The position numbers were made by a program, and so were the translations under genes. Positions 24,310 to 35,167 of a stretch of 64,000 nt of DNA are shown in pieces. Location of the stretch: contig NC_060899.1 of the NCBI RefSeq assembly GCF_014805685.1, positions 10,764,454 through 10,828,453 of the forward strand. Direction: 5' to 3'. Positions within the stretch are counted from its first letter, which is position 1, and every line of letters starts with the position of its first letter. The notes beneath the pieces were generated by a model that was given only the letters and a program-made list of their open reading frames with translations, searched no databases and had not been told where the DNA came from. Origin of the DNA: Silurus meridionalis (taxonomy: Eukaryota; Chordata; Actinopteri; Siluriformes; Siluridae).

Positions 24310-27300
24310 GAGACAATTACAATCATATAATTCTTTCAATTAATACATTTTTGTAAGATCTGATTTTTGCTTCTTATAAATGATTCTACAATCAGAAGCC
24401 CCCTTTGACTTTTTGATAACTATATAAATATAATAAATAATATTATTATATTTAATAATATCTGTAGAATGCCTACTATAAGATGCTGTGGTTTAAATAT
24501 TTTCAAAATCTAATTAAATAATTTAATCAGAGTAGTCTTCATTTTGTTGGCTACTTGGTCTGGTTTATATCTGACATCATTTTAAATTCCTCTGGGATTT
24601 TTGTAAATTCCTGGGAAAAGTTTCAGTCCTTTCAAGGGACCTCCCCCTGTCTTGAGACACGATATGAAAGAAAATGGGTGGAACGAGTATATTTTTCACT
24701 GCCTCCTCCATGTGCTGTTTCTAATCTGGAAAACACATTTAGACGTTACATCTCTCGTGGTTTCTCTCGTGGTTTCTGAAGAACAGTGAGGCTCTTTGGG
24801 TCTCAAAGAGTCACACATTGAACAATGCTTTTAACTAATTGTTCTAGTATGATAGCTAAATTTAAACATCAGAAGATCAGTTTATGCAGTGTTTGAAAAC
24901 AAAAAGTTATCCTTAATTAGAAACCTGATCTTGTGGTGACATTCCTGGTTATATTGTGACACAAGTTTAGACAAAGTGCTAGACATGTGCTAATCAAGCA
25001 TGACAAGGAAAAATTATTAGTGATTAGTGACATGTGACTGTCATGTGATGGTATAGTGGCTGATGGAAAGTAGTCCAGGGTCATATTCCTGACAACCACA
25101 GCTAGCTTACATTTAATTTAAAGAACATAAAGACAAACAAATTGGAAAGGCTTTTAGTTAGATTTTTTAGCCGTTTAAATGACCAATATTATGTATGTTG
25201 TGTGCCAAATTAAATGCAAATGTAAATGTATAAATGTATTTCTTCCCTTATAGTGAAAGATAGCTGAAAATACATTATCCCAATGTGAGTGCTTTTTTCC
25301 AGGATGCCCTATCCACAGTGAAACAGTGCGCACTAAATAATTTGATAAGTGTGGAAATGACATTAATAAGGTCCTCTAGCCCTCATAGTCACCAGGGTAT
25401 GTGAATCCACTGTACCATGTTAGGCACAGGAAAGATCTTTTACAGTAATATTGTTCACCTTTCCAGTTCAGATCCAGAAAATTCAGCGAAACCACTTTAA
25501 AGGTATTATGCCAGTTCTTAGTGACCCCAAACCCAAGGACCCTTTGTGTTTCTTTTCTTGGCAAATTTGTAATAAATTATATGCTGCCATATGTTTTTAT
25601 GATGTCCTGATGTGGAGTTGCTAATGACTTTTGATGAATCACATTATACTCTGAAAGTGACAAGCATGCTGTGCATTTATGGTGTAACAGAAGCACTCAC
25701 TTATTTGTCAGAGGCTTTGCAAGAGTGTAAGCATTCTTTTTAAAAGTTATAGCTTCAATAAACATGCCAGCTTCTAGCTTAACATGAGTTAGTGTGCTGT
25801 GTTATGAACAGCAGCAATTAGGTCCAGCTCTGCCAGTATGACACAGTGTGATTTTTCCATGAGTTATCTTTAACTGGATGCCAGACTGGAGCCACAATTG
25901 TATACAAGGAGCACATTGTTTCAGGATTTTCACACAAACTTTTTAAAAATGGATCGGGCAGTTAATATATGGTTTGGTTGATATATCCATTTAACGCAAA
26001 CTGATTCTCTAAGTAGAGATTTTCCAGCTAGAAAGATGTGGTATGCCACCGTGTTCTCCAATTTTAATAAGAATAAGGCAAGCCACCCAGCATGTGTCCT
26101 AGTCAGCATTCTAAAGCTTAGATGGCAATGATTTTGAGGATCAGGGAATGCCATCAGGAATTGCTTTAGCAAAGCTTTTCCTTTTAGAAAGCTCAGTATC
26201 AGCACTGCATGTGACCTGCTGATAAATACATAATAATAAATAATAAATACATAATAGTATCTATAGGTTTTTAGCAAAAATCTTTGGATGAAATGTATAG
26301 ACAATGTTAAATGTTGCATTTGTGCCATTTATTGTAATAATATCTAGGCCTCCTTCATCAATGAAAACAGATCACTGCTTATTTTATTATATAAAGTTTA
26401 TGTTCTCATTTCAGAACTGGAAAGAGTTTTAAATTTACAATATTATACTTTTGTTAAAAGGTCTTATTCTACAAATACATCACAAAGAAACAGGATAATC
26501 TGCACAACTGTTCATTGTTTAATGAAAATTTAATTTTTAAGAAATTCTTAAGTTATCCAATGCCAATGTTCCAACAGTTAATGATTGTCTGGATTTTCTA
26601 GACAATAGGCTTTCATTTGACCCTTTTGCAGCTTGAGCTGAAGCACAATTTCACACATTTTGCCTGAAGGGAGATTTTGAGTGCGGCAAAGCTAAAGGTT
26701 GTGACCTTTTCTGGCTAACATTGATTTCCCTGGGTCATGATGAAACTGTTAGTTTACAGATTACTGATGGTTCTTGAAAAAATAAAAGCATGCCACAAGT
26801 TTTCTTTCACATCAGCCAAAAAGTAAACATGGCACCCTTGTAAAAGAAACTCTAGGGGGCCACAGCTCGTTACTTTGCTTTGTTTGCAGATGCTTTGCAA
26901 TTGTTTCTGTGTTCTGAGTTTGATTTATAAGTTTGTAAGGGATGAGGAAAAATCCTTTAATGTCTTATAAGAGAGAGTTCTGACACAGCAATATGATACA
27001 ACTTTTTACCAGCAAGAATACCTGCATTAAAAACAACGTCTATATCTTCACAGAGTAACAACAGTAACTTTTATTGTCATTCCAACCATATATAGTGCAG
27101 TAAATATTGTAACAAAACAACGTTTAGCCAGGATTAAGGTGCTACATCATAGGACAACATAAGACAAAGAAACAGTAAACATAGTAACAGTAAACACAGT
27201 GACACTGTAGCACCAAACTATATGGTAAAGAAGATTTTTGCAAGTGGATTGTCCTTATGAAAATAAATATAGTAGATTAAGGTCTGATCTTATGATAATC

Positions 27301-30300
27301 AAAAGTTGTGCCTTTCTCTTAATAAACCTTAATTAACAGAAGAAATTCAGTACATTGCCTGAAAAGACAGTATTACGTCTGAATACCAGAGATTAGAAAA
27401 GTCATAAATATTTAGAAACATTCTGAAATATTGATACATTATTTTTAAATGTGTAATAATAGCTATTCTATCATGTGTGTTCACAACAATGCTCCACTAT
27501 TTAGTATTGAATTTACATTCTTTACTGGAAAATCCATTTTGTTTTTAACTTTTCATTTTCAACAATTTTTGTGTAGTTTGCCAGGGGCAGAATGACTATT
27601 CATCACCACATCCAGAGATAATCAATTCAAGCATCTCGCTAAACAACACTCCAATTCCCACTACGACCCTCCCAAACATCTTAACTAGTAGTGGTATTGT
27701 TGTGAATTCCACAACAGGTAAGAATGCAGCTAAACAAATCACTTTTCATTAACATATTCCAGGTCTTTTCCCGTGTTCATCTAATTTCAGTGTTTTAGTC
27801 TATGCATATTGAACATGATTATAAATATAATCAATAAGACTATATATAATCTAGTATAAATAATTTGTCAATATTGTGTAGAAAATTGTCCATTTAAAAA
27901 AGCCTACACAAAGTAGTTTTGTTTTGAGAGAATACATTAAGCTGGTGACTATTACTGAAATTTGGTGATGATTTAGCAATAATTTCTGATGATTCATATG
28001 ATTCATTTAATCACTTTATCTTTTTTACATTCCAAGATCCTGGGCAGACTTCCTCTACAGACCTAAATACAAGTTCATCCATGATAACTCACACCACACA
28101 GACAAACAAAACACAGACATGGAATCAAACAACCCCAAAAGATTTTCTGACAAACCACAAAAGCAATGTCTTGGAAACAGAAGATAACAATAATAAACAA
28201 AAGGTGAGTGATTGTTACATTCACTAAATGTGAGAATAACTTTAATCAATTACACAAAAACAATGTATGCTCACATTTTTACAATGGGTTTTTCTCAGAA
28301 GCTGCAGTTTCCACCCATGTTGCCTATAACTTGGTTTGTAGCACTTTAACTATTTAGTTTAACTACTCAAAGATAGTTATGAAGGAATTAAGCAACAACA
28401 AATGAGAATTATTCATTAACACATTGTAATTTTTACTAACTAAGAACTATTGTTAGTGAGAACTTGCCACTGCAGTTATTAAACAGTCTTCAGAGTTAAT
28501 TCCTTAGTCTTTGTTTTTTGTTTAATTGCATTGTAGAACATTTGTAGTGCACTATGTGACCACATAGAGATGTCTGTCATTGCCTTCCTTAAATAAGCAT
28601 GTAATGTAATGTAAATGTATGAAAAATCGCCAAGTGCAACTGCTCCTTACTGAATTAAGAAGTTGTAATATCAGTAAAGTATTTTGATTCCATGCACTTA
28701 TACAAAAATAAATCACTTCAGGGTAGTACTGACCAGATGGAAACCAACATGAATTATCTTCTATAGTGTATTCCTTATTTCTTCTAAAGCAATGATCTAG
28801 AAACATGTTTTTAATAGCAACCAAAATCTACTACACAATATTGCACAATACAATGCAATTAACAGTTACTTCAAAAATAATGGCTTTTTGTTGGACTGAA
28901 ATAATTGTAAGGTTACATGCTTATATTGCCCTTGCTTTATTTTTTTAATACATGCAGTAATCTATTAATAAGCACTTTAAAGCATTAAGACTTTAGAACA
29001 TACGTAGCTAAAATATGTTACTTTTCTTCAACAGCAACAGGATAGTGTGAGGCAATGGGAAGTTGATGAATTGTTTAATCTTTTACAAGCTTAAAATGGA
29101 TGTAAACATAGGTTGTTTTCAAATGAAATAGTCTCTATCTATATCATTGCACATTGCCGGGGAAGGAAGCTTCAGTTAGGAAAGATGAATGTGTGGGCAA
29201 AGTCGGTTTGGGGTGATTTAGCGTATGCTGTCAGACTACGGAGATCCTGTTCCACTTGTCACTTTATGCCAACAATAAATTATCTTATTGCACAACAGTT
29301 TAGATAGTGAATGAACAGTTGCTTCCACTGCCAGTGGCCTTGGGTTGTGACCACCAAGGCACAGGAAGTGAAGTGAAGGGTAGGGAGTAAGATGTGGAAT
29401 CTGTAAAACACATTTTTTTTTTTTTATATATACAAGTGGATATACTATACCTTATAATATGTTAAAACTTCACATTGAGTCCAATTGATGTGGCAGATTT
29501 TAAATATTCAATCAGCGTGTTATTTATTTATTTATTTATTTATTTGAAAGGTCTTTCCTCTTACTTTTTCAAAAGCCAAACAGACATCATTATTTAGCAA
29601 TAGCAGAGGCTTTCCATATGAAATGCAGCACCTGCTTGCTAAACGAAAAAAAAACTGATTTCTGTTATTGTATCTCATATTACATTCCCCAACTAAGAAC
29701 CACATTACAGACAGACCAACATTAAAATTATGATTGGACAGACTGTTTCACATACAATGGTAATAATCATTGGATAGGACAATAAATAGGACAAAAGAGG
29801 GTTATTATGATAGGAATAGTGTATATTTCTTTATATACACTATATACAAAATTATTAGAACACCTGATATTTGTAGTCATATGTGTTTCTTCTCCAAACT
29901 GTTAACACAAAGTTGTAAGTTGTTCTTACTTAACAAAGCTCATTGCACAAAGCAAGGTCCGTGAATATTGCCAAAACATGGGTTAAAATGGAAGATCTTA
30001 AGTGGCCTTCTATTGAGCTCTGACCTCAACACATTTGGGATGAATTGGACTACTGGTTGAATTTTAGAGACCCTTTACTTCAGCATTTTATATTATTGAT
30101 TAAGAGATAACTAAATGTTATGTTAAAGTCATAGAGATTTCAGAGACTCTAAAACATGTGTACAATATTTTATAGAATGATTAAATAAAACAAAAATAAA
30201 ACTATTCATTATCGTTTCATTATATGTACAGTAAACACGAATATATGCGTATTGTGCAATTTTGGATATGTACTAAGCAATGCTAGGCAAGTCTTAAATG

Positions 30301-33300
30301 CTTACAAAAAACCTACTAAACTGTAGTTTATTAGGTAGAGAACGAGGGTGAACTGTAGTATGCTCTGTCCCACCCTTTGACTAAGGAAATATGTGTCAAA
30401 AATAGATTTACTGTTGCTGTTTTCTCGTCCAAATTTTTTTTTATCATAATTTTGCAAATGAAAGAAAAGAAGTAGGACAAAAAGGGAGAAATTAATAATC
30501 TGCCTACAGGGGGGGTGGGTCTGAATCTTAAATGCTTCAGACAACCTCTTCAGACATGGTGGTGTTTGTATTTGAAGTGGCATTAATGCCAATTTAAACA
30601 CACTGCTTTGATAATTCTTACACATTAGGATATTTTAACACTTTATTCGGATAGTCTGCTGCCATGTGTATTTGCTGGTTGTTTTTTTATGGTTGTTGAT
30701 ATTTTGAGATGATGTATACTATTGTCCTTTTATATATTTAATGTAATTTTGAAAGGCACATAAAAATGTGGTTATAAATCAAATGACAGGAAGATCCTTA
30801 ACAATCTAAATGTGTTTTTTGGAGAGTCTAAAATTGACTTTTCAAACCAAGTGATACTGCCTACAGTAGTTTTTAATTACTTTCTTTTAAAACTACAGAA
30901 ATTAGGACACAATTATTATAAAAACACAATGCCAACAAGTTTCAACAAGTTCATCACTTTACATTTTATTCTAAAAGCTAAATAAATAATTTCTTCTTAA
31001 TAAATTCCACACTTATTCTCATGTTCTGTCACTCTCATTTGTTTTTGATAAAGACTCCAAAGCATTTTTACATGCTTATCTAGATAAGGGCATCTGCTAA
31101 ATATAGTTTTCTTATACATAAATTTACACACACTCGAGTAAGATCCAAATATTTATTCAAATGTGTATAATTTTTATTAATACCAAAAAAATCACATCAC
31201 AAAAAGGCACATACTAACAATTTACACATAAATCTATTTGTAAGTCAGTTCCTATAACTCCTATAAATGTCTGTAGCTAATTCATTTGTCATTTTGTGAA
31301 CAGACTGCAGCTGAGAGTCCGACTCAGTCTGATCGAAACTCTGTGTTTGTACCCCTACTGGTGTGCGGGTTAATCTTAGCTGCTATCCTGATTGGACTAT
31401 ATTTACGGAAGTACCACTGTCACTCAAAGGCAAAAGGCATGAAACTAGTAAGTACAAATCACACACAATCACAAACTCATTACAATATACAGTCAAGTGT
31501 GGTCAGTCATTGATTGAAAGAAATTGTGATAATTAGACATATTTGCTCATTTTGACAACTCAAAAAAAATTAAAATAAATAATAATAATAATAATAAAAC
31601 CCAGCCATTAGGGAGGCACAAGTCAGTGCATTCTTAGTGCCGGTCCCAAGCCCGGGTAAATGGGGAGGGTTGCGTTAGGAAGGGCATCCAGCGTAAAACG
31701 TGCCAAATCAAATATGCGGATCACAAATGAGAATTTCATACCGGATCGGTCGAGGCCCGGGTTAACAACGACCGCCACAGGTATCGTTAGCCGACAGGGT
31801 ACCGGTGGAAATTGGGCTACTGTTGGCCGAAGGAGGAGAAGGAGAGGAGGAAGACGTCTACAGAGACGGCAGGGAAAGGAGCAGTGCAGGAGAGTGGAGG
31901 TTAGGGTTGGTACTTTAAATGTCGGTACTATGACGGGGAAAGGGAGAGAGATAGCTGATATGATGGAGAGGAGAAAGGTAGATATGCTGTGTGTTCAGGA
32001 GACCAAGTGGAAAGGAGTAAGGCCAGGAACATTGGAGGTGGATTTAAACTGTTTTATCATGGTGTGGATGGAAAGAGAAATGGTGTAGGGGTGATTCTGA
32101 AGGAAGAGTACAGTAAGAGTGTAGTGGAGGTGAAGAGAGTTTCTGATAGGGTGATGATCGTGAAGGTGGAAGTTGAAGGGATGATGATAAATGTCATCAG
32201 TGCCTATGCTCCACAAGTTGGCTGTGAGATGGAGGAGAAGGAAAGATTCTGGAGTGAATTGGATGAAGTGGTAGATGGTGTACCTAGGAAAGAACGATTG
32301 GTGATTGGGGCAGACTTTAATGGGCATGTAGGTGAAGGGAACAGAGGTGACGAGGAGGTGATGGGTAGGTATGGTTTTAAGGAGAGGAATGTGGAAGGGC
32401 AGATGGTGGTAGATTTTGCTAAAAGGATGGAAATGGCAGTGGTGAACACTTATTTTAAGAAGAAGGAGGATCATAGGGTGACGATAAGAGTGGAGGAAGG
32501 TGCACACAGGTGGACTATGTGCTATGCAGGAGATGCAACCTGAAGGAGATTGGAGACTGTAAGGTGTTGGCAGGGGACAGTGTAGCTAGACAGCATCGGA
32601 TGGTGGTCTGTAGGATGGTTTTGGAGGTGAAGAAGAAGAGGAGAGTGAGGACTGAAAGAAGAATAAGATGGTGGAAACTGAAGGAGGAAGAGTGTAGTGT
32701 GAGGTTCAGGGAAGAGGTCAGAGAGAGGCTCAGTGGTGTTAAGGAGGTGTTGGATGATTGGGCAACTACTGCAGGAGTGATGAGGGAGGCAGCTAGAAAA
32801 GTACTTGGTGTGACATCTGGAAATAGAAAGGAAGACAAGGAGACGTGGTGGTGGAATGAGGAAGTGCAGGAGAGCATAAGGAGAAAGAGGTTGGCAAAAC
32901 AGAAGTGGGATAGACAGAGTGATGAGAAAAGTAGGCAGGAGTACAAGGAGATGCGGCAGCAGGTTAAGAGGATGTGGCGAAAGCCAAGGAAAAGGCATAT
33001 GAGGAGCTGTATGAGAGGTTGGACACTAAGGAAGGAGAAAAGGATTTATACAGATTGGCCAGGCAGAGGGACCGAGCTGGAAAGGATGTACTGCAAGTTA
33101 GAGCAGTAAAGGATGGAGAGGAAATGTGTTGACTAGTGAGGAGAGTGTGTTGAGAAGGTGGAGGGAGTATTTTGAGCAGCTGATGAATGAGGAAAATCAG
33201 AGAGAGAAGGTTGGATGATGTGGAGTTGGTGAAGCAGGATGTAGATAGGATTAGTAAGGAGGAAGTGAGAGCAGCGATTAAGAGGATGAAGAGTGGAAAG

Positions 33301-34713
33301 TCGGTTGGACCAGATGACATACCGTAGAAGCGTGAGATGTTTAGGAGAGATGGCAGTGAGTTTTTGACCAGATTGTTTAACAGGATTTTGGAAGGTGAGA
33401 AGATGCCTGAGGAATGGAGAAGAGTGTGCTGGTACCGATCTTTAAGCATAAAGGAGATGTGCAGACCTGCAGTAACTACAGGGGAATTAAGTTGATCAGT
33501 CACACCATGAAGTTATGGGAAAGAGTAGTGGAAGCCAGGTTGAGAGAAGAGGTGACCATCTGTGAGCAACAGTATGGTTTCATGCCGAGGAAGAGCACCA
33601 CAGATGCCTTATTTGCTTTGAGAATGTTGATGGAGAAGTATAGAGAAGGACAGAAGGAATTGCATTGTGTATTTGTGGATTTAGAGAAAGCCTCGACAGG
33701 GTGCCAAGAGAGGAGTTGTGGTATTGTATGAGGAAGTCAGGTGTGTCAGAGAAGTATGTGAGGGTGGTGCAGGACATGTATGAGGAAAGTGTGACAGCAG
33801 TGAAGTGTGCAGTAGGTACGACAGACTGGTTTAGGGTGAAGGTTGGACTGCATCAAGGATCGGCCCTGAGCCCTTTCCTGTTTGCAGTGGTGATGGACAG
33901 GTTGACGGACGAGGTCAGACAGGAGTCTCCTGGACTATGATGTTTGCGGATGATATTGTGATTTGTTGTGAGAGTAGGGAGCAGGTTGAGAAGAGCCTGG
34001 AGAGGTGGAGATATGCGCTGGAGAGAAGGGGAATGAAACTCAGTAGGAGTAAGACAGAGTACATGTGTGTGAATGAGAGGGAGGGCAGTGGAGTGGTGCG
34101 GTTGCAGGAGAAGAGCTTCAGAAGGTGGAGGAATTCAGGTACCTGGGGTCAACAGTGCAAAGTAATGGAGAGTGTGTTAGAGAAGTGAAGAAAAGAGTGC
34201 AGGCAGGGTGGAGTGGTGGAGAAGAGTGACAGGAGTGATTTGTGATAGTAGGGTATCTGCAAAATGAAAGGGAAAGTTTATAGGACTGTGGTGAGACCTG
34301 CAATGTTGTATGGATTAGAGACAGTGGCATTGAGTAAAAGACAGGAGGTGGAGCTGGAGGTAGCAGAGCTGAAGATGTTGAGGTTTTCATTGGGAGTGAC
34401 GAGGATGGATAAGATTAGAAATGAGTTTATTAGAGGGACAGCGATGTAGGATGTTTTGGTGACAAGGTGAGGGAGGCGAGATTGAGATGGTTTGGACATG
34501 TGCAGAGGAGGGACATGAATTATATTGGTAGAAGAATGCTGAGGATGGAGCCACCAGGTAGGAGGAAAAGAGGAAGGCCAAGAAGGAGGTTCATGGATGT
34601 GGTGAGGGAAGACATGCAGGTAGTTGGTGTAAAAGAGGCAGATGTAGAGGACAGGGTGGTATGGAGACGGATGATCCGCTGTGGCGACCCCTAATGGGAG
34701 CAGCCGAAAGAAG

Positions 34714-34744
<31 letters not shown>

Positions 34745-35167
34745 TTATATATATATATATATATTAAGCTAAAGAACTAAAGAAATTAAGCTGCAAGTGT
34801 TTCTTCTGATTAATAAAACTGCTGGAAAAATTATATTTCTAAAAATGTTTGCTTCATGTAAAAGCAGTTAAGTGAGTGGCGACAATACATTTACTTGACT
34901 ATATAGCTAATTATTATGGGATATAGTGCAAGTGGAGAAATTATTCTTTATCCAGTGCTTGTATCTTTTTTCTTCCAGGCAGAAGAGAGATGCATGGCTG
35001 ATGAGGAGAACCAGGGCAACACTCTGGTGTCTGTGGCTCCTCTGAACCCACCTGAGAGCCCTGAGAAGCCAAGCCAGAATGGCGAGTCCCTAGAGGCTGC
35101 GAAGAACCAAAATCCTCCTGGTGCCACTAATGGTCACTCAACCACCAAAGCTGACACAGAGCTGTGA
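18462..35167 (+). CDS. CD34/endomucin-type transmembrane sialomucin (CD34 favoured by tail)
   Basis: Joining 18,462-18,552, 19,407-19,463, 27,577-27,717, 28,037-28,203, 31,304-31,447 and 34,979-35,167 gives one frame of 262 codons with GT-AG introns of phases 1,1,1,0,0. Residues ~18-37 form a signal peptide ([20 protein letters not shown]). Residues ~38-165 are a Ser/Thr/Pro/Asn-rich ectodomain with several N-glycosylation sites (NSS, NST, NTS, NKT, NQT). A membrane helix spans ~166-187 ([20 protein letters not shown]), and the cytoplasmic tail is ~75 residues ending [12 protein letters not shown]. Mammalian CD34 also has a ~73-residue tail with NGHS and a terminal ADTEL PDZ ligand. CD34's cysteine-rich domain is not visible here, and the total length is nearer endomucin. 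By family knowledge it would be a vascular/haematopoietic surface sialomucin. The gene model is firm; the name is provisional. Confidence 0.75.
18553..19406 (+). other. intron 1 of the mucin gene
   Basis: Contains an (ATT)n array at 18,787-18,826 and a (GT)n microsatellite at 19,072-19,132. No other element is recognised. Confidence 0.7.
19407..19463 (+). CDS. mucin gene exon 2 (57-nt micro-exon)
   Basis: The acceptor TTTCGTTTAG and donor AAAG/GTGAGC bracket 57 nt. Phases 1 in and 1 out match both neighbours. Inserted, it extends the hydrophobic segment with ILWCVGS, a plausible signal peptidase site, and then [12 protein letters not shown], a Pro/Thr/Ser stretch typical of a mucin N terminus. 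Without it the signal core would run into a Cys-Gln-Gly sequence with no good cleavage site. The exon is too short to stand out as an open frame, and it could be alternatively spliced because it is symmetric. Confidence 0.75.
21825..21905 (-). repeat. tRNA-derived SINE head relic
   Basis: The minus strand reads GGCCACACAATGGCACAGTT and then GGTAAAGATGCTGC with a degenerate CTCTGGGGTCCTCAATTCAA. This resembles the A-box to B-box span of a common fish SINE head (GTGGCACAGTGGGTAGC...GGTTCAATCC). It is heavily mutated. Confidence 0.4.
23821..23876. promoter_or_regulatory. candidate intronic enhancer core (ETS-FOX-ETS motifs)
   Basis: GGAAGT occurs at 23,821-23,826 and 23,850-23,855, with a forkhead-like TAAACAAACA between them at 23,837-23,846. 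GGATGT follows at about 23,871. Closely spaced ETS and forkhead sites are typical of endothelial enhancers, which would suit a CD34/endomucin gene. The motifs are seen; enhancer function is inferred only. Confidence 0.3.
27055..27250 (-). repeat. L2/Rex1-like LINE 3' UTR fragment
   Basis: ACTTTTATTGTCATTCCAAC and the following low-complexity GTAAC/ACAACA sequence read on the minus strand as a LINE 3' tail (GTTGGAATGACAATAAAAGT). It is comparable to the plus-strand tail at 57,200-57,395. Confidence 0.5.
27577..27717 (+). CDS. mucin gene exon 3 (ectodomain)
   Basis: Acceptor TTTTTGTGTAG and donor ACAACAG/GTAAGA, phases 1 and 1. It encodes a stretch beginning [18 protein letters not shown] and ending GIVVNSTT, with two N-glycosylation sequons (NSS, NST) and many Thr/Ser/Pro residues. 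The single Cys near its start is one of the few in the ectodomain. Confidence 0.8.
28037..28203 (+). CDS. mucin gene exon 4 (ectodomain)
   Basis: Acceptor CATTCCAAG and donor AAAAG/GTGAGT, phase 1 in and 0 out. It encodes Thr/Ser/Asn-rich sequence ([20 protein letters not shown]) with NTS, NKT and NQT sequons and no cysteine. It ends in an acidic and Asn-rich stalk ([10 protein letters not shown]). Confidence 0.8.
28204..31303 (+). other. intron 4 of the mucin gene
   Basis: This is where CD34's cysteine-rich exons would be expected. Good-looking acceptors at about 28,536, 29,038 and 29,578 lead into frames that stop or lack a donor. A (TTTA)n array lies at about 29,520-29,545 and a Tc1 relic at 29,836-30,090. 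Confidence 0.6.
29836..30090 (+). mobile_element. Tc1-like transposon relic
   Basis: Begins TACACTATATACAAAATTAT and reads AGAACACCTGAT, the inverted end of the family at 10,505. It later contains GAGCTCTGACCTCAAC and TTTGGGATGAATTGG, the decayed third-catalytic-residue region. Much of the transposase is deleted and the right end is unclear. Confidence 0.65.
31304..31447 (+). CDS. mucin gene exon 5 (transmembrane)
   Basis: Acceptor TTTGTGAACAG and donor AAACTA/GTAAGT, phases 0 and 0. It encodes a short juxtamembrane stalk ([13 protein letters not shown]), a ~22-residue hydrophobic helix and a basic stop-transfer segment ([15 protein letters not shown]). The hydrophobic run followed by Arg/Lys fixes type I topology. 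Confidence 0.85.
31900..32545 (+). pseudogene. RTE endonuclease domain, broken
   Basis: Two overlapping frames give the apurinic/apyrimidinic endonuclease. [20 protein letters not shown] and [12 protein letters not shown] (metal-binding Glu) are in the first; [19 protein letters not shown] and [19 protein letters not shown] (catalytic Asp/Asn) are in the second. A frameshift near 32,030-32,090 separates them, and another near 32,510 leads into the linker frame, with [13 protein letters not shown] and [13 protein letters not shown] (the DH-containing C terminus appears as RQHR). Confidence 0.85.
33240..34700 (+). pseudogene. RTE reverse transcriptase and C-terminal domain, broken
   Basis: Fragments in order: [12 protein letters not shown], then [20 protein letters not shown] (motif 2 region), [28 protein letters not shown] (motif A, first Asp), [19 protein letters not shown] (motif B) and [15 protein letters not shown] (motif C, catalytic FADD). 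The conserved C-terminal part [15 protein letters not shown] follows, then [20 protein letters not shown]. Frames change near 33,700, 33,940, 34,140 and 34,450, and in-frame stops occur. It is non-functional but recognisable end to end, suggesting moderate age. Confidence 0.88.
34979..35167 (+). CDS. mucin gene last exon (cytoplasmic tail)
   Basis: Acceptor TTTTTTCTTCCAG, phase 0. It encodes 62 residues then TGA at 35,165. The first part, [19 protein letters not shown], is followed by a Pro/Glu/Asn-rich stretch and the terminus [12 protein letters not shown]. The last four residues DTEL fit a class I PDZ ligand (x-T-x-L) and are identical to the CD34 terminus; podocalyxin and endoglycan end DTHL. 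Confidence 0.85.
   Translation, partial: AEERCMADEENQGNTLVSVAPLNPPESPEKPSQNGESLEAAKNQNPPGATNGHSTTKADTEL

Larger units (their letters stand above)
19464..27576 (+). other. intron 2 of the mucin gene (8.1 kb)
   Basis: Holds a (CA)n tract at 22,526-22,566, a (GA)n tract at 24,249-24,304, a possible tRNA-SINE relic at 21,825-21,905, a LINE 3' fragment at 27,055-27,250 and an ETS/FOX-like motif cluster near 23,821-23,876. Further small phase-1 exons could be hidden here; I did not find any that satisfied splice and frame requirements. Confidence 0.6.
31597..34737 (+). mobile_element. near full-length RTE-clade LINE with 11-bp target duplication
   Basis: The element runs from CCCAGCCATTAGGGAGGCAC to the conserved terminus GCTGTGGCGACCCCTAATGG, followed by an AAGAA(TAA)n tail. 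An 11-bp repeat (eight A then TTA) occurs at 31,562-31,572 and 34,738-34,748. That duplication is low-complexity, but it is exact and correctly placed. The order is 5' region, apurinic endonuclease, reverse transcriptase, C-terminal domain and short 3' UTR. Several frameshifts and stops make it inactive. RTE clade (Expander/BovB-like) is from recall of the endonuclease and RT sequence. Confidence 0.85.
31448..34978 (+). other. intron 5 of the mucin gene
   Basis: Almost entirely occupied by a sense-oriented RTE LINE (31,597-34,737). Without the LINE and its duplication the intron would be only about 375 bp. Confidence 0.75.

Noticed and set aside
24555..24779. 74-codon open frame in intron 2
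   Set aside because: No domain; the phase and splice sites do not fit the mucin gene.
28536..28605. Cysteine-bearing exon after a strong acceptor ([12 protein letters not shown]...)
   Set aside because: In the phase required by exon 4 it meets a stop before any good donor; the other phases stop sooner.
29038..29094. Exon starting CAACAGGATAGTG after TTTTCTTCAACAG
   Set aside because: It is open for only 19 codons and then stops; no usable donor.
29578..29732. Possible cysteine-rich CD34 exon ([12 protein letters not shown]...)
   Set aside because: It has an acceptor and about 50 open codons, but no donor before the stop and no match to the CD34 cysteine spacing that I can justify.
32204..33503. 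Several long minus-strand open frames rich in Ser, Leu, His and Pro
   Set aside because: They are antisense shadows of the purine-rich RTE LINE coding strand.
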